A DNA stretch of 49,658 nt from an uncultured Holdemanella sp. (GCF_934754935.1 NZ_CAKVJB010000016.1:1-49658); one strand, 5' to 3'. Counted from the stretch's first letter, positions 34,375-42,478 are shown. Made by a program: numbers and translations. The notes: generated from the letters alone by a model not told the origin.

Positions 34375-35803
34375 ATACGTTAATTGCAGCATGCATTCCT
34401 AATGCATCTTTTTCTTTAGCTAGAATTGGATCAATGAAGTCTTTGAAGAATTCTTCTGTTTGTTGAACAGAACGTCCAACGAAGTTTTCTGGTTTCATGA
34501 TAGAAAGAATTTGTTCTTTTGTCATGCCAAATTTTGGATCAGCTGCGATACGATCGATTAAATCGTTTGGTTTACCTTCTTCTTTAACAACACGACCAGC
34601 TGCCATAGAGTGTTGACGAATTAATTCGTGTAACTCTTGACGATCGCCACCGGCTTTAACAGCGTCCATCATAATGTTTTCTGTAGCCATGAATGGTAAT
34701 TCTTTTAATAAGTTAGCTTCTACAACTTTTGGATATACAACTAAACCGTCACTTACATTTAAGTAAAGATCTAATAGTCCATCCGTAGCTAAGAAGGCTT
34801 CGGCAATTGAAATACGTTTGTTTGCGGAATCATCTAATGTTCTTTCAAACCATTGTGTACTTGCCGTAATTGCAGGGTTGATTGAATCGGCAATGATGTA
34901 GTTAGCTAGTGCAGCCATTCTTTCTGAACGCATAGGGTTACGTTTGTAGGCCATTGCGCTTGAACCGATCTGTGAATTTTCAAATGGTTCTTCGATTTCT
35001 TTCATATGTTGTAATAAACGAATATCATTACTAAATTTGTGTGCACTTTGTGCGATTTGAACTAAGACTTGTAATACTTGTGTATCATATTTACGCGTAT
35101 ATGTTTGTCCACTGACTGCGAAATATTGGTCGTAACCTAATTTTTCACAGATTTTTTCATCTAAAGCTTTAACTTTGTCTGTATCTCCTTCAAACAATTC
35201 CATAAAGCTTGCCTGTGTACCTGTTGTACCTTTACATCCTAATAGTTTTTTATTGTCTAATAAGTGTTGGATTTCAACGTAGTCCATATATAAGTCTTGT
35301 GCCCATAAGCTAGCTCTTTTACCTACAGTTGTTGGTTGAGCTGGTTGAAAGTGAGTAAACGCAAGACATGGCATATCTTTGAATTTTAATGCGAATTCTT
35401 CTAATTTTTCTAATACATTGACAATTTTCTTTTGTACAAGCTCTAAAGCTTCGTGCATAATAATCAAATCAGTGTTGTCACCAACGTAGCAGCTTGTAGC
35501 TCCTAAGTGAATGATTCCTTTAGCTTTTGGGCATTGTACGCCATATGCATATACGTGTGACATTACGTCATGACGTACTTCTTTTTCTCTAGCTTTTGCG
35601 ACATCATAGTTAATATCTAAAGCGTGTGCTTTTAATTCTTCGATTTGTTCTTCTGTGATATCTAATCCTAATTCTTTTTCAGATTCTGCAAGAGCAATCC
35701 AAAGTCTTCTCCATGTCGTAAATTTTTTGTCGTTTGAAAATAATGCCTGCATTTCCTTAGATGCATATCTCTGTGAAAGAGGAGATTGGTAATATTCGTT
35801 CAT
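34373..35803 (-). CDS. purB: Adenylosuccinate lyase
   Basis: A 476-residue enzyme of the fumarase/aspartase superfamily, used twice in purine synthesis (SAICAR to AICAR, adenylosuccinate to AMP). Motifs are IIHLGATSCYVGDNTD, AFTHFQPAQPTTVGKR and the signature GSSAMAYKRNPMRSER. The ATG at 35803 follows AGGTGGAACAA; the in-frame GTG at 35812 lies inside that ribosome site. It has its own promoter, far from other pur genes. Confidence 0.95.
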   Translation of the reverse strand: MNEYYQSPLSQRYASKEMQALFSNDKKFTTWRRLWIALAESEKELGLDITEEQIEELKAHALDINYDVAKAREKEVRHDVMSHVYAYGVQCPKAKGIIHLGATSCYVGDNTDLIIMHEALELVQKKIVNVLEKLEEFALKFKDMPCLAFTHFQPAQPTTVGKRASLWAQDLYMDYVEIQHLLDNKKLLGCKGTTGTQASFMELFEGDTDKVKALDEKICEKLGYDQYFAVSGQTYTRKYDTQVLQVLVQIAQSAHKFSNDIRLLQHMKEIEEPFENSQIGSSAMAYKRNPMRSERMAALANYIIADSINPAITASTQWFERTLDDSANKRISIAEAFLATDGLLDLYLNVSDGLVVYPKVVEANLLKELPFMATENIMMDAVKAGGDRQELHELIRQHSMAAGRVVKEEGKPNDLIDRIAADPKFGMTKEQILSIMKPENFVGRSVQQTEEFFKDFIDPILAKEKDALGMHAAINV

Positions 35804-35843
35804 TTGTTCCACCTATTCTAGTTAGTTTTTTCCTAACATCAAT

Positions 35844-35872
35844 ATTATATGTGTTTCAATTTTTAAATTCAA
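35844..35872 (-). promoter_or_regulatory. Promoter of purB
   Basis: Minus-strand TTGAAT (35872-35867), 17 nt, then TATAAT (35849-35844). The leader of about 35 nt contains a small GTTAG/CTAAC hairpin. No PurR-type box was recognised. Confidence 0.75.
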
Positions 35873-35884
35873 CTTCAATTGTTG

Positions 35885-35890
35885 TATAAT
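35885..35890 (+). promoter_or_regulatory. -10 of murT-gatD
   Basis: TATAAT at 35885-35890, 26 nt before the chosen ATG. No good -35 is visible. It is divergent from the purB promoter. Confidence 0.5.
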
Positions 35891-35916
35891 AGAGAAGTAT
35901 GGAAAAGGAGATTTTA

Positions 35917-37233
35917 ATGAAAACTTTATCTATATTATCTACAAAGCTAAGTGCCTGGGGATTACATCTTATTGGAAGAGGTGGATCTATGCCGGGATCT
36001 ATTGGTTGTAAGGTTGATAAAAATATATTAACAAAATTAAAATTTAATGGGCCTGTCATTTTAGTTACGGGTACCAATGGTAAAACGAGTACCGCAAACA
36101 TGATTACGGATTTGTTTCAAAATGCAGGATACAATGTGATTTCAAATCGTAAAGGCGATAACTTAAAAGCCGGTATTGTGACTACACTTTTAACGAATTG
36201 TAAATTAAACGGTGAAGTCAAAGCCAATGCGGTTGTATTAGAGTGCGATGAATTGAATGTAAGACACATTCTTCCTTTTATTCCGGTTACGGATTTTGTG
36301 GTCAACAACTTCTTTCGTGATCAATTAGATCGTGCTCGTGAAATGGAACAATTGATTGATTCCATTGAAAAGGTATTACCTGAATATAGGGGTCGTCTAA
36401 TTTTAAATGCGAATGATCCAAATGTTGTGCGTTTAAATTTAATAGCGAAAAATGCTTCTTGTTCTTATTTTGGGATGGATGAAAATAAATATTCTGTGAA
36501 AACCACAAAAGAAGCGAGTGAAGGAAAGTTTTGTCCAAAGTGTGGGGCTAGACTTGAATATAGTTATTATCAATATTCGCATATTGGTAAATTCCATTGT
36601 TCAAGATGTGATTTTAAAACACCTGAAATGGATGTGTGTCTAAAGGATATTGATTTAGATAAAGAAACATTCACGAGTGATGGAGTCAATTATAAATCGC
36701 CTTATGAAGGCATGTATTCGATGTATAATTGTGCGGTTGTCTTAAATGTTGCGAAAAACTATGGTATTTCTGTAGATTGTGTAAAGTCTGTCTTTAGTCA
36801 TGCGCCTCAGCCTGCAGGAAGAAATGAAACATTTAAGTCGAATGATCAAACTTGTATTTTAAATCTAGTTAAAAATCCTACGGGAGCTAACGAGGTCATG
36901 AAGGTCATTGAAAAAGATGAATCGGATAAAACAATCGTGATCGTATTAAATGATCGTGAGCAGGATGGTACAGATGTAAGTTGGATCTATGATACTTTCT
37001 TTGAAAAGATCATGAAGGATAGCACCAAAGAAATTATTTGTACGGGTCTTCGTGCGAATGATATGGCTTTAAGAATTTATTATGGAGGTTATAAAGGTCC
37101 TCTAAGTGTTGTTGATACTTTGGATATTGCCGTTAAAGCGGCTTTAGCTACAAAGCGTACAACGTATGCGATTGCGACATATACGGCATTGCTTCCTACG
37201 CGTAATGCGATCAAAAAGGAGATGGGTCTATGA
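35917..37233 (+). CDS. murT: Lipid II isoglutaminyl synthase, MurT subunit
   Basis: A 438-residue Mur-ligase-like protein. With GatD it amidates D-Glu of lipid II to D-isoglutamine. It has ATP loop GTNGKT (52-57), a zinc-ribbon insertion with Cys 206, 209, 228 and 231, and a C-terminal DUF1727 domain (RNETFKS, LVKNPTGANEV). The ATG at 35917 lies 6 nt after AAGGAG; an in-frame ATG at 35899 has no ribosome site. It overlaps gatD by 4 nt. Confidence 0.93.
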   Translation: MKTLSILSTKLSAWGLHLIGRGGSMPGSIGCKVDKNILTKLKFNGPVILVTGTNGKTSTANMITDLFQNAGYNVISNRKGDNLKAGIVTTLLTNCKLNGEVKANAVVLECDELNVRHILPFIPVTDFVVNNFFRDQLDRAREMEQLIDSIEKVLPEYRGRLILNANDPNVVRLNLIAKNASCSYFGMDENKYSVKTTKEASEGKFCPKCGARLEYSYYQYSHIGKFHCSRCDFKTPEMDVCLKDIDLDKETFTSDGVNYKSPYEGMYSMYNCAVVLNVAKNYGISVDCVKSVFSHAPQPAGRNETFKSNDQTCILNLVKNPTGANEVMKVIEKDESDKTIVIVLNDREQDGTDVSWIYDTFFEKIMKDSTKEIICTGLRANDMALRIYYGGYKGPLSVVDTLDIAVKAALATKRTTYAIATYTALLPTRNAIKKEMGL

Positions 37234-37961
37234 AAGTAGTTTGGATGTATCATGATATCATGGATCTTTATGGGGATAAGGGAAATATGATGGTTCTAAA
37301 GAAGCGTTGTTTAGATCGTGGTATTCCTTTTGAATTGGATACTTGTGGTATTGGTGAAGAAAAAGATTTAAGTGAATATGATTTGATTTTCTTAGGTGGT
37401 GGTGCGGATAAGGAACAAATTAGTTTGATTCCGGATCTATTATCGCGTAAAGAAAATATAAAAAAGGCCATGGATGAAAAGACGTTTGTTCTTTTGATTT
37501 GTGGTGGATATCAATTGTTTGGTCAATATTATATTGCGGCTAATAATGAAAAGATTTCAGGTTTACAGTTCTATGATTATTATACGGATACAGGTAAAGC
37601 TGGTAGTCGTTGTATTGGAAATGTAGTGATTGATGCCAATTTGGATGGTTTAAAAACGCGTATTGTTGGTTTTGAGAATCATGGAGGTCAAACATTGAAT
37701 GTGACACATCCTTTAGGTAAAGTTGTTAAGGGGTATGGTAATAGTTTTGGTGCAGGCTTTGAAGGTTTCTATGATGGTAAGATCTTAGGAACATATTTAC
37801 ATGGTCCATTGCTTCCTAAAAATCCTGAGGTTGCGGATTTTGTGATTTCAAAAGCAATACAAAAAAGGAATCCAGATTTTAAATATAGTGATTTAAAACC
37901 TTTGGAAGATAAATTTGAAAAGATGGCTCGTGAGGCTGTGTTTAAAAAATTAGAAATATAA
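37230..37961 (+). CDS. gatD: Lipid II isoglutaminyl synthase, GatD glutaminase subunit
   Basis: A 243-residue class I glutamine amidotransferase of the CobB/CobQ-like type. The nucleophile is Cys 91 in LLICGGYQLFG and the His is about 191 in GTYLHGPLLP; FENHGGQT matches other GatD proteins. It passes ammonia from glutamine to MurT. Presence of the pair says the peptidoglycan is amidated. Confidence 0.93.
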   Translation: MKVVWMYHDIMDLYGDKGNMMVLKKRCLDRGIPFELDTCGIGEEKDLSEYDLIFLGGGADKEQISLIPDLLSRKENIKKAMDEKTFVLLICGGYQLFGQYYIAANNEKISGLQFYDYYTDTGKAGSRCIGNVVIDANLDGLKTRIVGFENHGGQTLNVTHPLGKVVKGYGNSFGAGFEGFYDGKILGTYLHGPLLPKNPEVADFVISKAIQKRNPDFKYSDLKPLEDKFEKMAREAVFKKLEI

Positions 37962-37983
37962 AAAAAGATGTCATTAGACATCT
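37961..37983 (-). terminator. Minus-strand intrinsic terminator next to gatD
   Basis: A perfect 7-bp stem AGATGTC/GACATCT with a 4-nt loop, followed on the minus strand by T7. It has the wrong polarity for gatD and implies a short minus-strand transcript from 38.0-38.1 kb. Confidence 0.7.
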
Positions 37984-38069
37984 AAAAACATAGTACATAA
38001 GGGGTTTATTATAATTTTTGACTCGAACGATAATTGCGTACTATGTTTTTTAACACTCACTCCTTTCAT
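37974..38069 (-). CDS. Possible 31-residue small ORF ending in a terminator loop
   Basis: Minus-strand ATG at 38069 opens a 31-codon frame (starts MKGVSVKKHS, ends CTMFLDV) whose TAA falls in the loop of a terminator hairpin (37966-37983). Stops inside terminator loops are seen for other genes here. TATACT (38081-38076) lies just upstream. AAAGGAG lies inside the first codons and could instead serve a GTG at 38056 (15 codons, VLKNIVRNYR...). No homology is recognised; the segment may instead be a small RNA. Confidence 0.2.
   Translation of the reverse strand: MKGVSVKKHSTQLSFESKIIINPLCTMFLDV
37984..38051. repeat. 13-bp perfect inverted repeat with 41-nt spacer
   Basis: AAAAACATAGTAC (37984-37996) and GTACTATGTTTTT (38038-38050) are perfect inverted arms, and a T6 run follows on the plus strand. 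The stem could terminate gatD transcripts, though the loop is long for that. The loop contains the palindromic ATTATAAT. Confidence 0.75.
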
Positions 38070-38090
38070 GGTTTTAGTATATGAGTTATA

Positions 38091-38109
38091 TTGACATTAT
38101 TTATGTCAA
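38091..38109. promoter_or_regulatory. Operator-like palindrome before the secreted nuclease gene
   Basis: TTGACAT-TATTT-ATGTCAA is a perfect 7-bp inverted repeat directly downstream of a possible plus-strand -10 (TATATT, 38087-38092) and between divergent signals. It ends 16 nt before the nuclease ATG. A repressor site is possible; a hairpin in the leader is the alternative. Confidence 0.4.
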
Positions 38110-38125
38110 ATATGTGAGGAATAGT

Positions 38126-38971
38126 ATGAGAAAATTTATTTTATCCATTGTCGTCATTCTTTCAACTTTAATTACGCCAATATCCGCTTATGAATTGGAC
38201 GATATTCCAGAATATAATGGAACGCCTTATGTAAAGATTCATGATAATGAGCCTCAATTTAATTCGAGTGATATGAATAAAAAGAGTTTTGAATCGTATT
38301 CGAATTTGGATGATTTAGATCGTCCACAAGTCGCATATGCGAATATATCAAGGGATTTAATGCCAAACACAAAGCGTGGCAGTATTGGTACTGTAAAGCC
38401 GGCTGGATGGCATACCATTCGTTATAAGGGAATTGATGGAAAGTATTTATATAATCGTTGTCATTTGATTGGATATCAATTGACGGGTGAGAATGCGAAT
38501 CGCAAAAACTTAATTACGGGTACACGGTATCTAAATGTAGAGGGTATGCTTCCTTTTGAAAATGAGGTGTCTGATTATATAAAAAAGACAAATCATCACG
38601 TATTATATCGAGTTACACCTATATATGATGGTGATAATTTAATTGCGAGTGGCGTTCAAATGGAGGCTTATTCAATTGAAGATAAAGGTCAGGGCATATC
38701 GTTTAATGTATATTGTTACAATGTGCAGCCAGGTATTGAAATTGATTATAAAACGGGCGATTCGAGTCGTTCGAAAGAGAATATTATAAAGGAATATAAG
38801 GCAAGTGAAGAAAATATGACGTATGTTTTAAATGTAAATACGCATAAGTTTCATAAGCCTACTTGTTCAAGTGTGAAAAGAATGAAGGCTTCAAATAGGA
38901 TTGAAACAAAGGATTCTAGAGATGTTTTGATTGACCAGGGCTATTTGCCTTGTAAAAACTGTAATCCATAG
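38126..38971 (+). CDS. Secreted DNA/RNA non-specific endonuclease
   Basis: A 281-residue secreted nuclease. A signal peptide covers about residues 1-22 (ends TPISAYE). The nuclease core shows NRCHLIGYQLTGENANRKN and ITGTRYLNVEGMLPFE; the His after RC is the general base of the beta-beta-alpha-metal fold. The C-terminal 50 residues hold HKPTCSSVKRM and LPCKNC, a small Cys/His metal-binding cap seen in relatives. The start at 38126 follows GAGG and begins the signal peptide. It likely degrades external DNA for nutrients. Confidence 0.88.
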   Translation: MRKFILSIVVILSTLITPISAYELDDIPEYNGTPYVKIHDNEPQFNSSDMNKKSFESYSNLDDLDRPQVAYANISRDLMPNTKRGSIGTVKPAGWHTIRYKGIDGKYLYNRCHLIGYQLTGENANRKNLITGTRYLNVEGMLPFENEVSDYIKKTNHHVLYRVTPIYDGDNLIASGVQMEAYSIEDKGQGISFNVYCYNVQPGIEIDYKTGDSSRSKENIIKEYKASEENMTYVLNVNTHKFHKPTCSSVKRMKASNRIETKDSRDVLIDQGYLPCKNCNP

Positions 38972-38981
38972 GAGAATTAAC

Positions 38982-39893
38982 ATGAAAAAAATAATAAGTC
39001 TAATATGCGTATGTGTTTTATCTTTATCTTTATTTGGTTGTTCAAAGCCAGAGAATCATGTGGATTTAACTTCAAATGTATCTTGTAAATTATTGGATGT
39101 TTTAACTGTGACAAATGAAACAGATAATTCAACGTACTATTATTATTTGGCAAGTATAAAAAATAAAGGTAAAAAGACGTTTAATACACAAGAGCTTTAT
39201 TATACGGTTACGGATAATAATGAAAAAGATATTAGTGTCATTGATAAATATCAATCTACGCCAACGTATGCGATTACTAAAGGACAAAGCACTTATATTT
39301 ATGGTTATATTGGTTTTCCAAATAATGATCAGAAAAATTTAGGTTTATCCTTCAACAATAAAAAACAATTTTTACCTTTCAAAGCTATTGATATTCGTAA
39401 AGCAAGTGATAAAAATGTAAAGGATTCGAAGGATAAGAAATATGTTTTCTTTGAGGATGATACTTTAAAAATTAGTGTGGATGGTTCAAAAGCAAAATAT
39501 GTATATGAGAATAATGAAACGGTATTAAAAAATATTAAAATTTGTTATGAAAATAAAACGGATAGTCGTATCACAGTTCCTTATATTACGCCTAGTGCTA
39601 CTTTAGAGGGTATTGATTTGAGTGGTAATGGTGAATTTTCGAGTATGGAAGAGATTCAAAAACATGATTTCACAACGAATGGAATGGCGCCTAAAACACA
39701 AAGCTTTAAAGCTAAAGTAACGGGTTATATGTTGTATTTCTTGGATAGTAAACAAACAATCAATGCAGATATTGAATTTCATTTTGAGGATGCAGCGCCT
39801 GATTTTACGGATAAGAGTACAAAGCCTTTTGTGGTCAATATGAATTCGAAGGCTTTTGGAAAATCGAATACATTTAAGATTGGACTTGAATAA
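38982..39893 (+). CDS. Lipoprotein of unknown function
   Basis: A 303-residue lipoprotein. The signal peptide ends in the lipobox LFGC (Cys about 19). The mature part begins SKPENHVDL and looks all-beta, with YYYYLASIKNKGKKTF suggesting an immunoglobulin-like or DUF5067-like domain; I do not assign one firmly. AGGAG precedes the ATG at 38982, and it follows the nuclease by 10 nt, so the two are probably co-expressed. Confidence 0.8.
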   Translation: MKKIISLICVCVLSLSLFGCSKPENHVDLTSNVSCKLLDVLTVTNETDNSTYYYYLASIKNKGKKTFNTQELYYTVTDNNEKDISVIDKYQSTPTYAITKGQSTYIYGYIGFPNNDQKNLGLSFNNKKQFLPFKAIDIRKASDKNVKDSKDKKYVFFEDDTLKISVDGSKAKYVYENNETVLKNIKICYENKTDSRITVPYITPSATLEGIDLSGNGEFSSMEEIQKHDFTTNGMAPKTQSFKAKVTGYMLYFLDSKQTINADIEFHFEDAAPDFTDKSTKPFVVNMNSKAFGKSNTFKIGLE

Positions 39894-39907
39894 GTCCTTT
39901 TCTTTTT
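39882..39907 (+). terminator. Terminator of the nuclease-lipoprotein unit
   Basis: Stem GGACTT/AAGTCC with a 4-nt loop, then TTTTCTTTTT. It overlaps the last codons of the lipoprotein gene. Confidence 0.85.
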
Positions 39908-39921
39908 AGTTCACATTGTTG

Positions 39922-39927
39922 TATAAT
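39922..39927 (+). promoter_or_regulatory. -10 of the patatin-like gene
   Basis: TATAAT at 39922-39927, 17 nt before the ATG at 39945. No clear -35. Confidence 0.45.
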
Positions 39928-39944
39928 TTTTTGCGGTGATGATT

Positions 39945-40790
39945 ATGAAAGAAATGAAAGGATTAGTTCTTGAAGGCGGAGGCTTTCGAGGTATGTATAC
40001 TTGTGGTGTTATAGATGTATTCATGGAAAATGGCATTTGTTTCGATGAAGTAGTTGGAGTTAGTGCGGGTGCTGCATTTGGTTGTAACATCAAGTCCAAA
40101 CAGATTGGTAGAGCGCTTCGCTATAACAAACGTTTTTGTAGAGATCCAAGATATTCTGGATTAAAGAGTTTTATTAAAACCGGTGACTTATATAACAAAG
40201 ACTTTGCGTACGGGATAGTACCAACGATATTAGATCCGTTTGATACGAAAACATTTAGAGAAAATCCATTAAAATTTACTTTAGTATGTACGGATATTCA
40301 TACGGGAAAACCGGTATATCATGAAATAAAGAATGGTGATGCGACAGATATTGAGTGGATTCGTGCATCAGCATCGATTCCGATTGTTTCTAAACCAGTA
40401 AAACTAGATGGGTATGAATTATTAGATGGCGGTGTAAGTGATTCGATTCCAGTTGATTGGATGTTAGATAGATCAACTAAAACAGTTGTAGTATTAACTC
40501 GAGATAAAACATATCGTAAAAAGCCGATGAAATATATCAATCTTTTAAAAAAGGCTTTTAAGGAATATCCAAATCTTCAACATGCATTAGAAAATAGACA
40601 TATTGTATATAATGAAACATTGAATCGAATAGAACAATTGGAAAGGGAAGGTAGAATATTTGTGATTCGTCCATCTAAACCGATTGCGTGTGCCATGATT
40701 GAGAAGGATCCTAATCATCTACAAGAAATCTATGATATTGGAAGAAAGGATGCATTACATTATTTAGAAGATTTAAAGATATATTTGTGA
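39945..40790 (+). CDS. Patatin-like phospholipase
   Basis: A 281-residue cytosolic lipase of the patatin family. It has the oxyanion motif LEGGGFRG near the N-terminus, the nucleophile elbow GVSAGA (Ser about 40) and the catalytic Asp in LLDGGVSDS. Members hydrolyse acyl ester bonds in lipids. The start at 39945 follows GGTGAT at 4 nt; GTG 39936 and ATG 39939 are in frame but lie in that site. Many Bacillota carry this YjjU-like form. Confidence 0.87.
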   Translation: MKEMKGLVLEGGGFRGMYTCGVIDVFMENGICFDEVVGVSAGAAFGCNIKSKQIGRALRYNKRFCRDPRYSGLKSFIKTGDLYNKDFAYGIVPTILDPFDTKTFRENPLKFTLVCTDIHTGKPVYHEIKNGDATDIEWIRASASIPIVSKPVKLDGYELLDGGVSDSIPVDWMLDRSTKTVVVLTRDKTYRKKPMKYINLLKKAFKEYPNLQHALENRHIVYNETLNRIEQLEREGRIFVIRPSKPIACAMIEKDPNHLQEIYDIGRKDALHYLEDLKIYL

Positions 40791-40801
40791 AGTGTTTCAC
40801 A
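40786..40801. promoter_or_regulatory. CRP/FNR-type palindrome TGTGA-N6-TCACA
   Basis: TGTGAAGTGTTTCACA matches the TGTGA-N6-TCACA operator of CRP/FNR-family regulators exactly. It overlaps the patatin gene's stop and the -35 position of the next gene's promoter. Confidence 0.4.
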
Positions 40802-40811
40802 TATTGAATTG

Positions 40812-40820
40812 TGATATACT
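40812..40820 (+). promoter_or_regulatory. Extended -10 promoter of the small membrane protein gene
   Basis: TGA followed by TATACT (40815-40820), 27 nt before the ATG at 40847. Confidence 0.55.
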
Positions 40821-40846
40821 TTAAAAAATATTTAGGAGTGATGAAT

Positions 40847-41095
40847 ATGAACTTTTTTAATAAGCCTGGACGTATTCTATTAACAATTATGATTGTATTA
40901 GCTGTGGTATGTCCGTATCGTGTTCATATGTATAAAACCAAGATTGAAGAAATTCAATCTGGTAAACTTAAAATTGCAGATATGCAGTATGCTGCATCAG
41001 ATCTTCATCCATATTCAGCTTATTTGATGGCAATACCATATATGATTATCGAGGTTGCGTTAGGTTCTTTATATTATGTAAGAACTAGAGATTAA
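40847..41095 (+). CDS. Small membrane protein of unknown function
   Basis: An 82-residue protein with two hydrophobic segments (about residues 9-24, ILLTIMIVLAVV, and about 54-76, YLMAIPYMIIEVALGSLYYV) and a charged loop between. The ATG at 40847 lies 8 nt after AGGAG; an ATG at 40841 is too close. I do not recognise a family. The upstream palindrome suggests regulation by a CRP/FNR-like protein. Confidence 0.6.
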   Translation: MNFFNKPGRILLTIMIVLAVVCPYRVHMYKTKIEEIQSGKLKIADMQYAASDLHPYSAYLMAIPYMIIEVALGSLYYVRTRD

Positions 41096-41440
41096 CAAGA
41101 CTCTCTGATTTGTCGTGAAATCAAAAAAGATGGACAACTATACGTCTTAAATCAAATCAGAGGATGCGATTAAAATCTGGTTTTGTTTAAAACATATAGT
41201 ATGATCTAAGAGGTTTGATAAATTACCGTGAAAGTCAAATAGATGAATAATTATATGTCTTGATTCAAATAATTAGATATGTTATTTGAAATATTAATAA
41301 AGATTATGTGTTTAAGTATTCTAAATCATTTAAGAAAGCAGATTTTTGTAAATTTCTGCTCTATTTTTAATTCCATAATTATTACATAAGTAAGATTATG
41401 CGAAGTGCTATATATGTTACAATATATACGTAGCGATCAT
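41096..41440. repeat. Gene-poor stretch with two diverged copies of a ~46-bp unit
   Basis: Units at 41114-41160 and 41227-41272 share CGTGAAA, AGATG, TATA-GTCTT and TCAAAT in order, 113 bp apart. The first can be read as REIKKDGQLYVLNQI before a stop, and the second as a decayed version with stops. This looks like the remains of a duplicated coding piece. No promoter, gene or terminator was found in the rest of the stretch. Confidence 0.45.
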
Positions 41441-41449
41441 TTTGTTTTC

Positions 41450-41625
41450 ATGAAACTAACAGCTTCTTTAAGAAACTAACAACTTCTTTTAAGAAATTAT
41501 CTTGTTTCTTCATTATGAAACTAAGAACTTCTTTTACTAAAATATCTTGTTTCTTCATTATGAAACTAAGAACTTCTTTTACGAAAAAGATTTGTTCTAA
41601 CTTCATGAAACTAAGAACTTCCAAA
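41450..41625. repeat. 45-bp tandem repeat, three full and two partial copies
   Basis: Full units begin at 41470, 41515 and 41560, each starting with the AAACTAAgAACTTCTTTTA core (the first as AAACTAACAACTTC). Partial copies lie at 41450 and 41605. The 45-bp period keeps a minus-strand frame open with a 15-residue repeat (VKEVLSFIMKKQDIL). I do not call it a gene because its 5' part runs through a conserved stem-loop and no ribosome site is visible. Confidence 0.85.
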
Positions 41626-41657
41626 GTTTGCTTCGTTTGTTTGTAAAAGCACAATAA

Positions 41658-41709
41658 AACAAAGAAACATTGAGTCTCTTTGTTCTTAGGTATTCGAGAT
41701 GTAATCACA
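41658..41709. repeat. Stem-loop element, left copy of a direct duplication
   Basis: About 52 bp (core AACAAAGAAACATTGAG then TCTCTTTGTTCTTAG, then ATTCGAGATGTAATCACA) repeated at 47620-47671 with about 46 identities. The stem GAACAAAGAGAC/GTTTCTTTGTT forms best on the minus strand, where G-U pairs replace mismatches. Confidence 0.75.
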
Positions 41710-41778
41710 GATGTTCTTAGATGCAGGTGCTTTCGATGAAGGTCTTCTCTTTTTACAACTTGGACAAACCATCCTCAC
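41686..41778 (-). CDS. Possible 30-residue Cys-containing small protein
   Basis: A minus-strand GTG at 41778 lies 5 nt after GGAGG and opens 30 codons (MRMVCPSCKKRRPSSKAP... ending CDYISNT). CPSC plus a later Cys resembles part of a zinc ribbon. The stop is followed at once by the stem-loop element, like a terminator. The 3' end (CDYISN and stop) is kept in the duplicated element at 47.6 kb. No family is recognised. Confidence 0.3.
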   Translation of the reverse strand: MRMVCPSCKKRRPSSKAPASKNICDYISNT

Positions 41779-41818
41779 GGAAACCTCCAAAGCACTCCCA
41801 ATAGTTAAATAGAGGGCA

Positions 41819-41852
41819 TAAAAAAAGCGGGTAAATTGATGAGGTTTACCCG
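41819..41852 (-). terminator. Intrinsic terminator of the PH-like membrane protein gene
   Basis: A perfect 8-bp stem CGGGTAAA/TTTACCCG with a 9-nt loop, followed on the minus strand by C and T7. Confidence 0.88.
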
Positions 41853-41887
41853 TTACTAGTTTTGTCTATACATCAGCGTTTCGACAA

Positions 41888-42355
41888 CTATTTTCTTTCC
41901 TTTGACACCTTCTCACTTATTCTCTGATAGATTTCCTTTGTCTCTGCGTCATTTTCCCCATTTACAACTAATATTTTTCCATCTATGTCCATGACAACAT
42001 ATGAATGGCAGGAGGCATGAGTGTAGCGGATATAATCTCCGAAGATATCGTTTTTGAAGTTTCCCATATCATACTTCAGGTTTCCAAAACCATTAGTTCT
42101 GTAATCATTATCGTTCTGCAATACATTTACTTCATAAGAAATGCTGTCAATTTGCGAATACTCCCCTGTATAATCATTCCATCCTTTTGCTTCAATGTTA
42201 AAATCACGATCATTACAACGAATCTGAATGCTTCCACAAAACAAATCCCATATAGTAAACACAATAGTGGGAATTGCGATGATCAGATATATCACACTTT
42301 TTTTTGTATTATACTGAATTTTTAAGCCTTTTTTTTGTGTCTTTTTATCCATCAT
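41888..42355 (-). CDS. Membrane-anchored protein, possible bacterial PH-like domain
   Basis: A 155-residue protein with one N-terminal membrane helix (about residues 22-42, SVIYLIIAIPTIVFTIWDLF) after a Lys-rich cytosolic start. The rest looks all-beta and ends with YVVMDIDGKILVVNGEN and a C-terminal helix, the pattern of bacterial PH-like domains. This is a fold guess. I choose the ATG at 42355 because GGAG lies 6 nt upstream; ATGs at 42367 and 42352 are in frame. It is driven by the left copy of the 111-bp repeated promoter segment and has its own terminator. Confidence 0.6.
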   Translation of the reverse strand: MMDKKTQKKGLKIQYNTKKSVIYLIIAIPTIVFTIWDLFCGSIQIRCNDRDFNIEAKGWNDYTGEYSQIDSISYEVNVLQNDNDYRTNGFGNLKYDMGNFKNDIFGDYIRYTHASCHSYVVMDIDGKILVVNGENDAETKEIYQRISEKVSKERK

Positions 42356-42367
42356 TGTCTTCTCCAT

Positions 42368-42478
42368 AAATTCCGATTTATAGATTTATTTTAACACAAA
42401 ATATAAGTGGTTTGTAGAGAGGAAATATATCGTGTTTAATTTTCATACAAAAAATTTGTAACACCATCATATTACCAA
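42368..42478 (-). repeat. 111-bp promoter-containing repeat, left copy (inverted)
   Basis: On the minus strand this segment matches 47292-47402 at 107 of 111 positions. It ends immediately upstream of the ATG region of the PH-like gene. It contains TTGTAT, TATATT and TGTTAAAAT, the last a plausible extended -10. Confidence 0.9.

Noticed and set aside
41450..41625. CRISPR array
   Set aside because: The units are contiguous 45-bp tandem copies with no unique spacers, and no cas genes are present.
41448..41708. An 86-codon minus-strand gene across the tandem repeat
   Set aside because: Its first part runs through a duplicated stem-loop, it has no ribosome site, and its periodicity is explained by the nucleotide repeat. 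I kept the repeat and left the frame uncalled.
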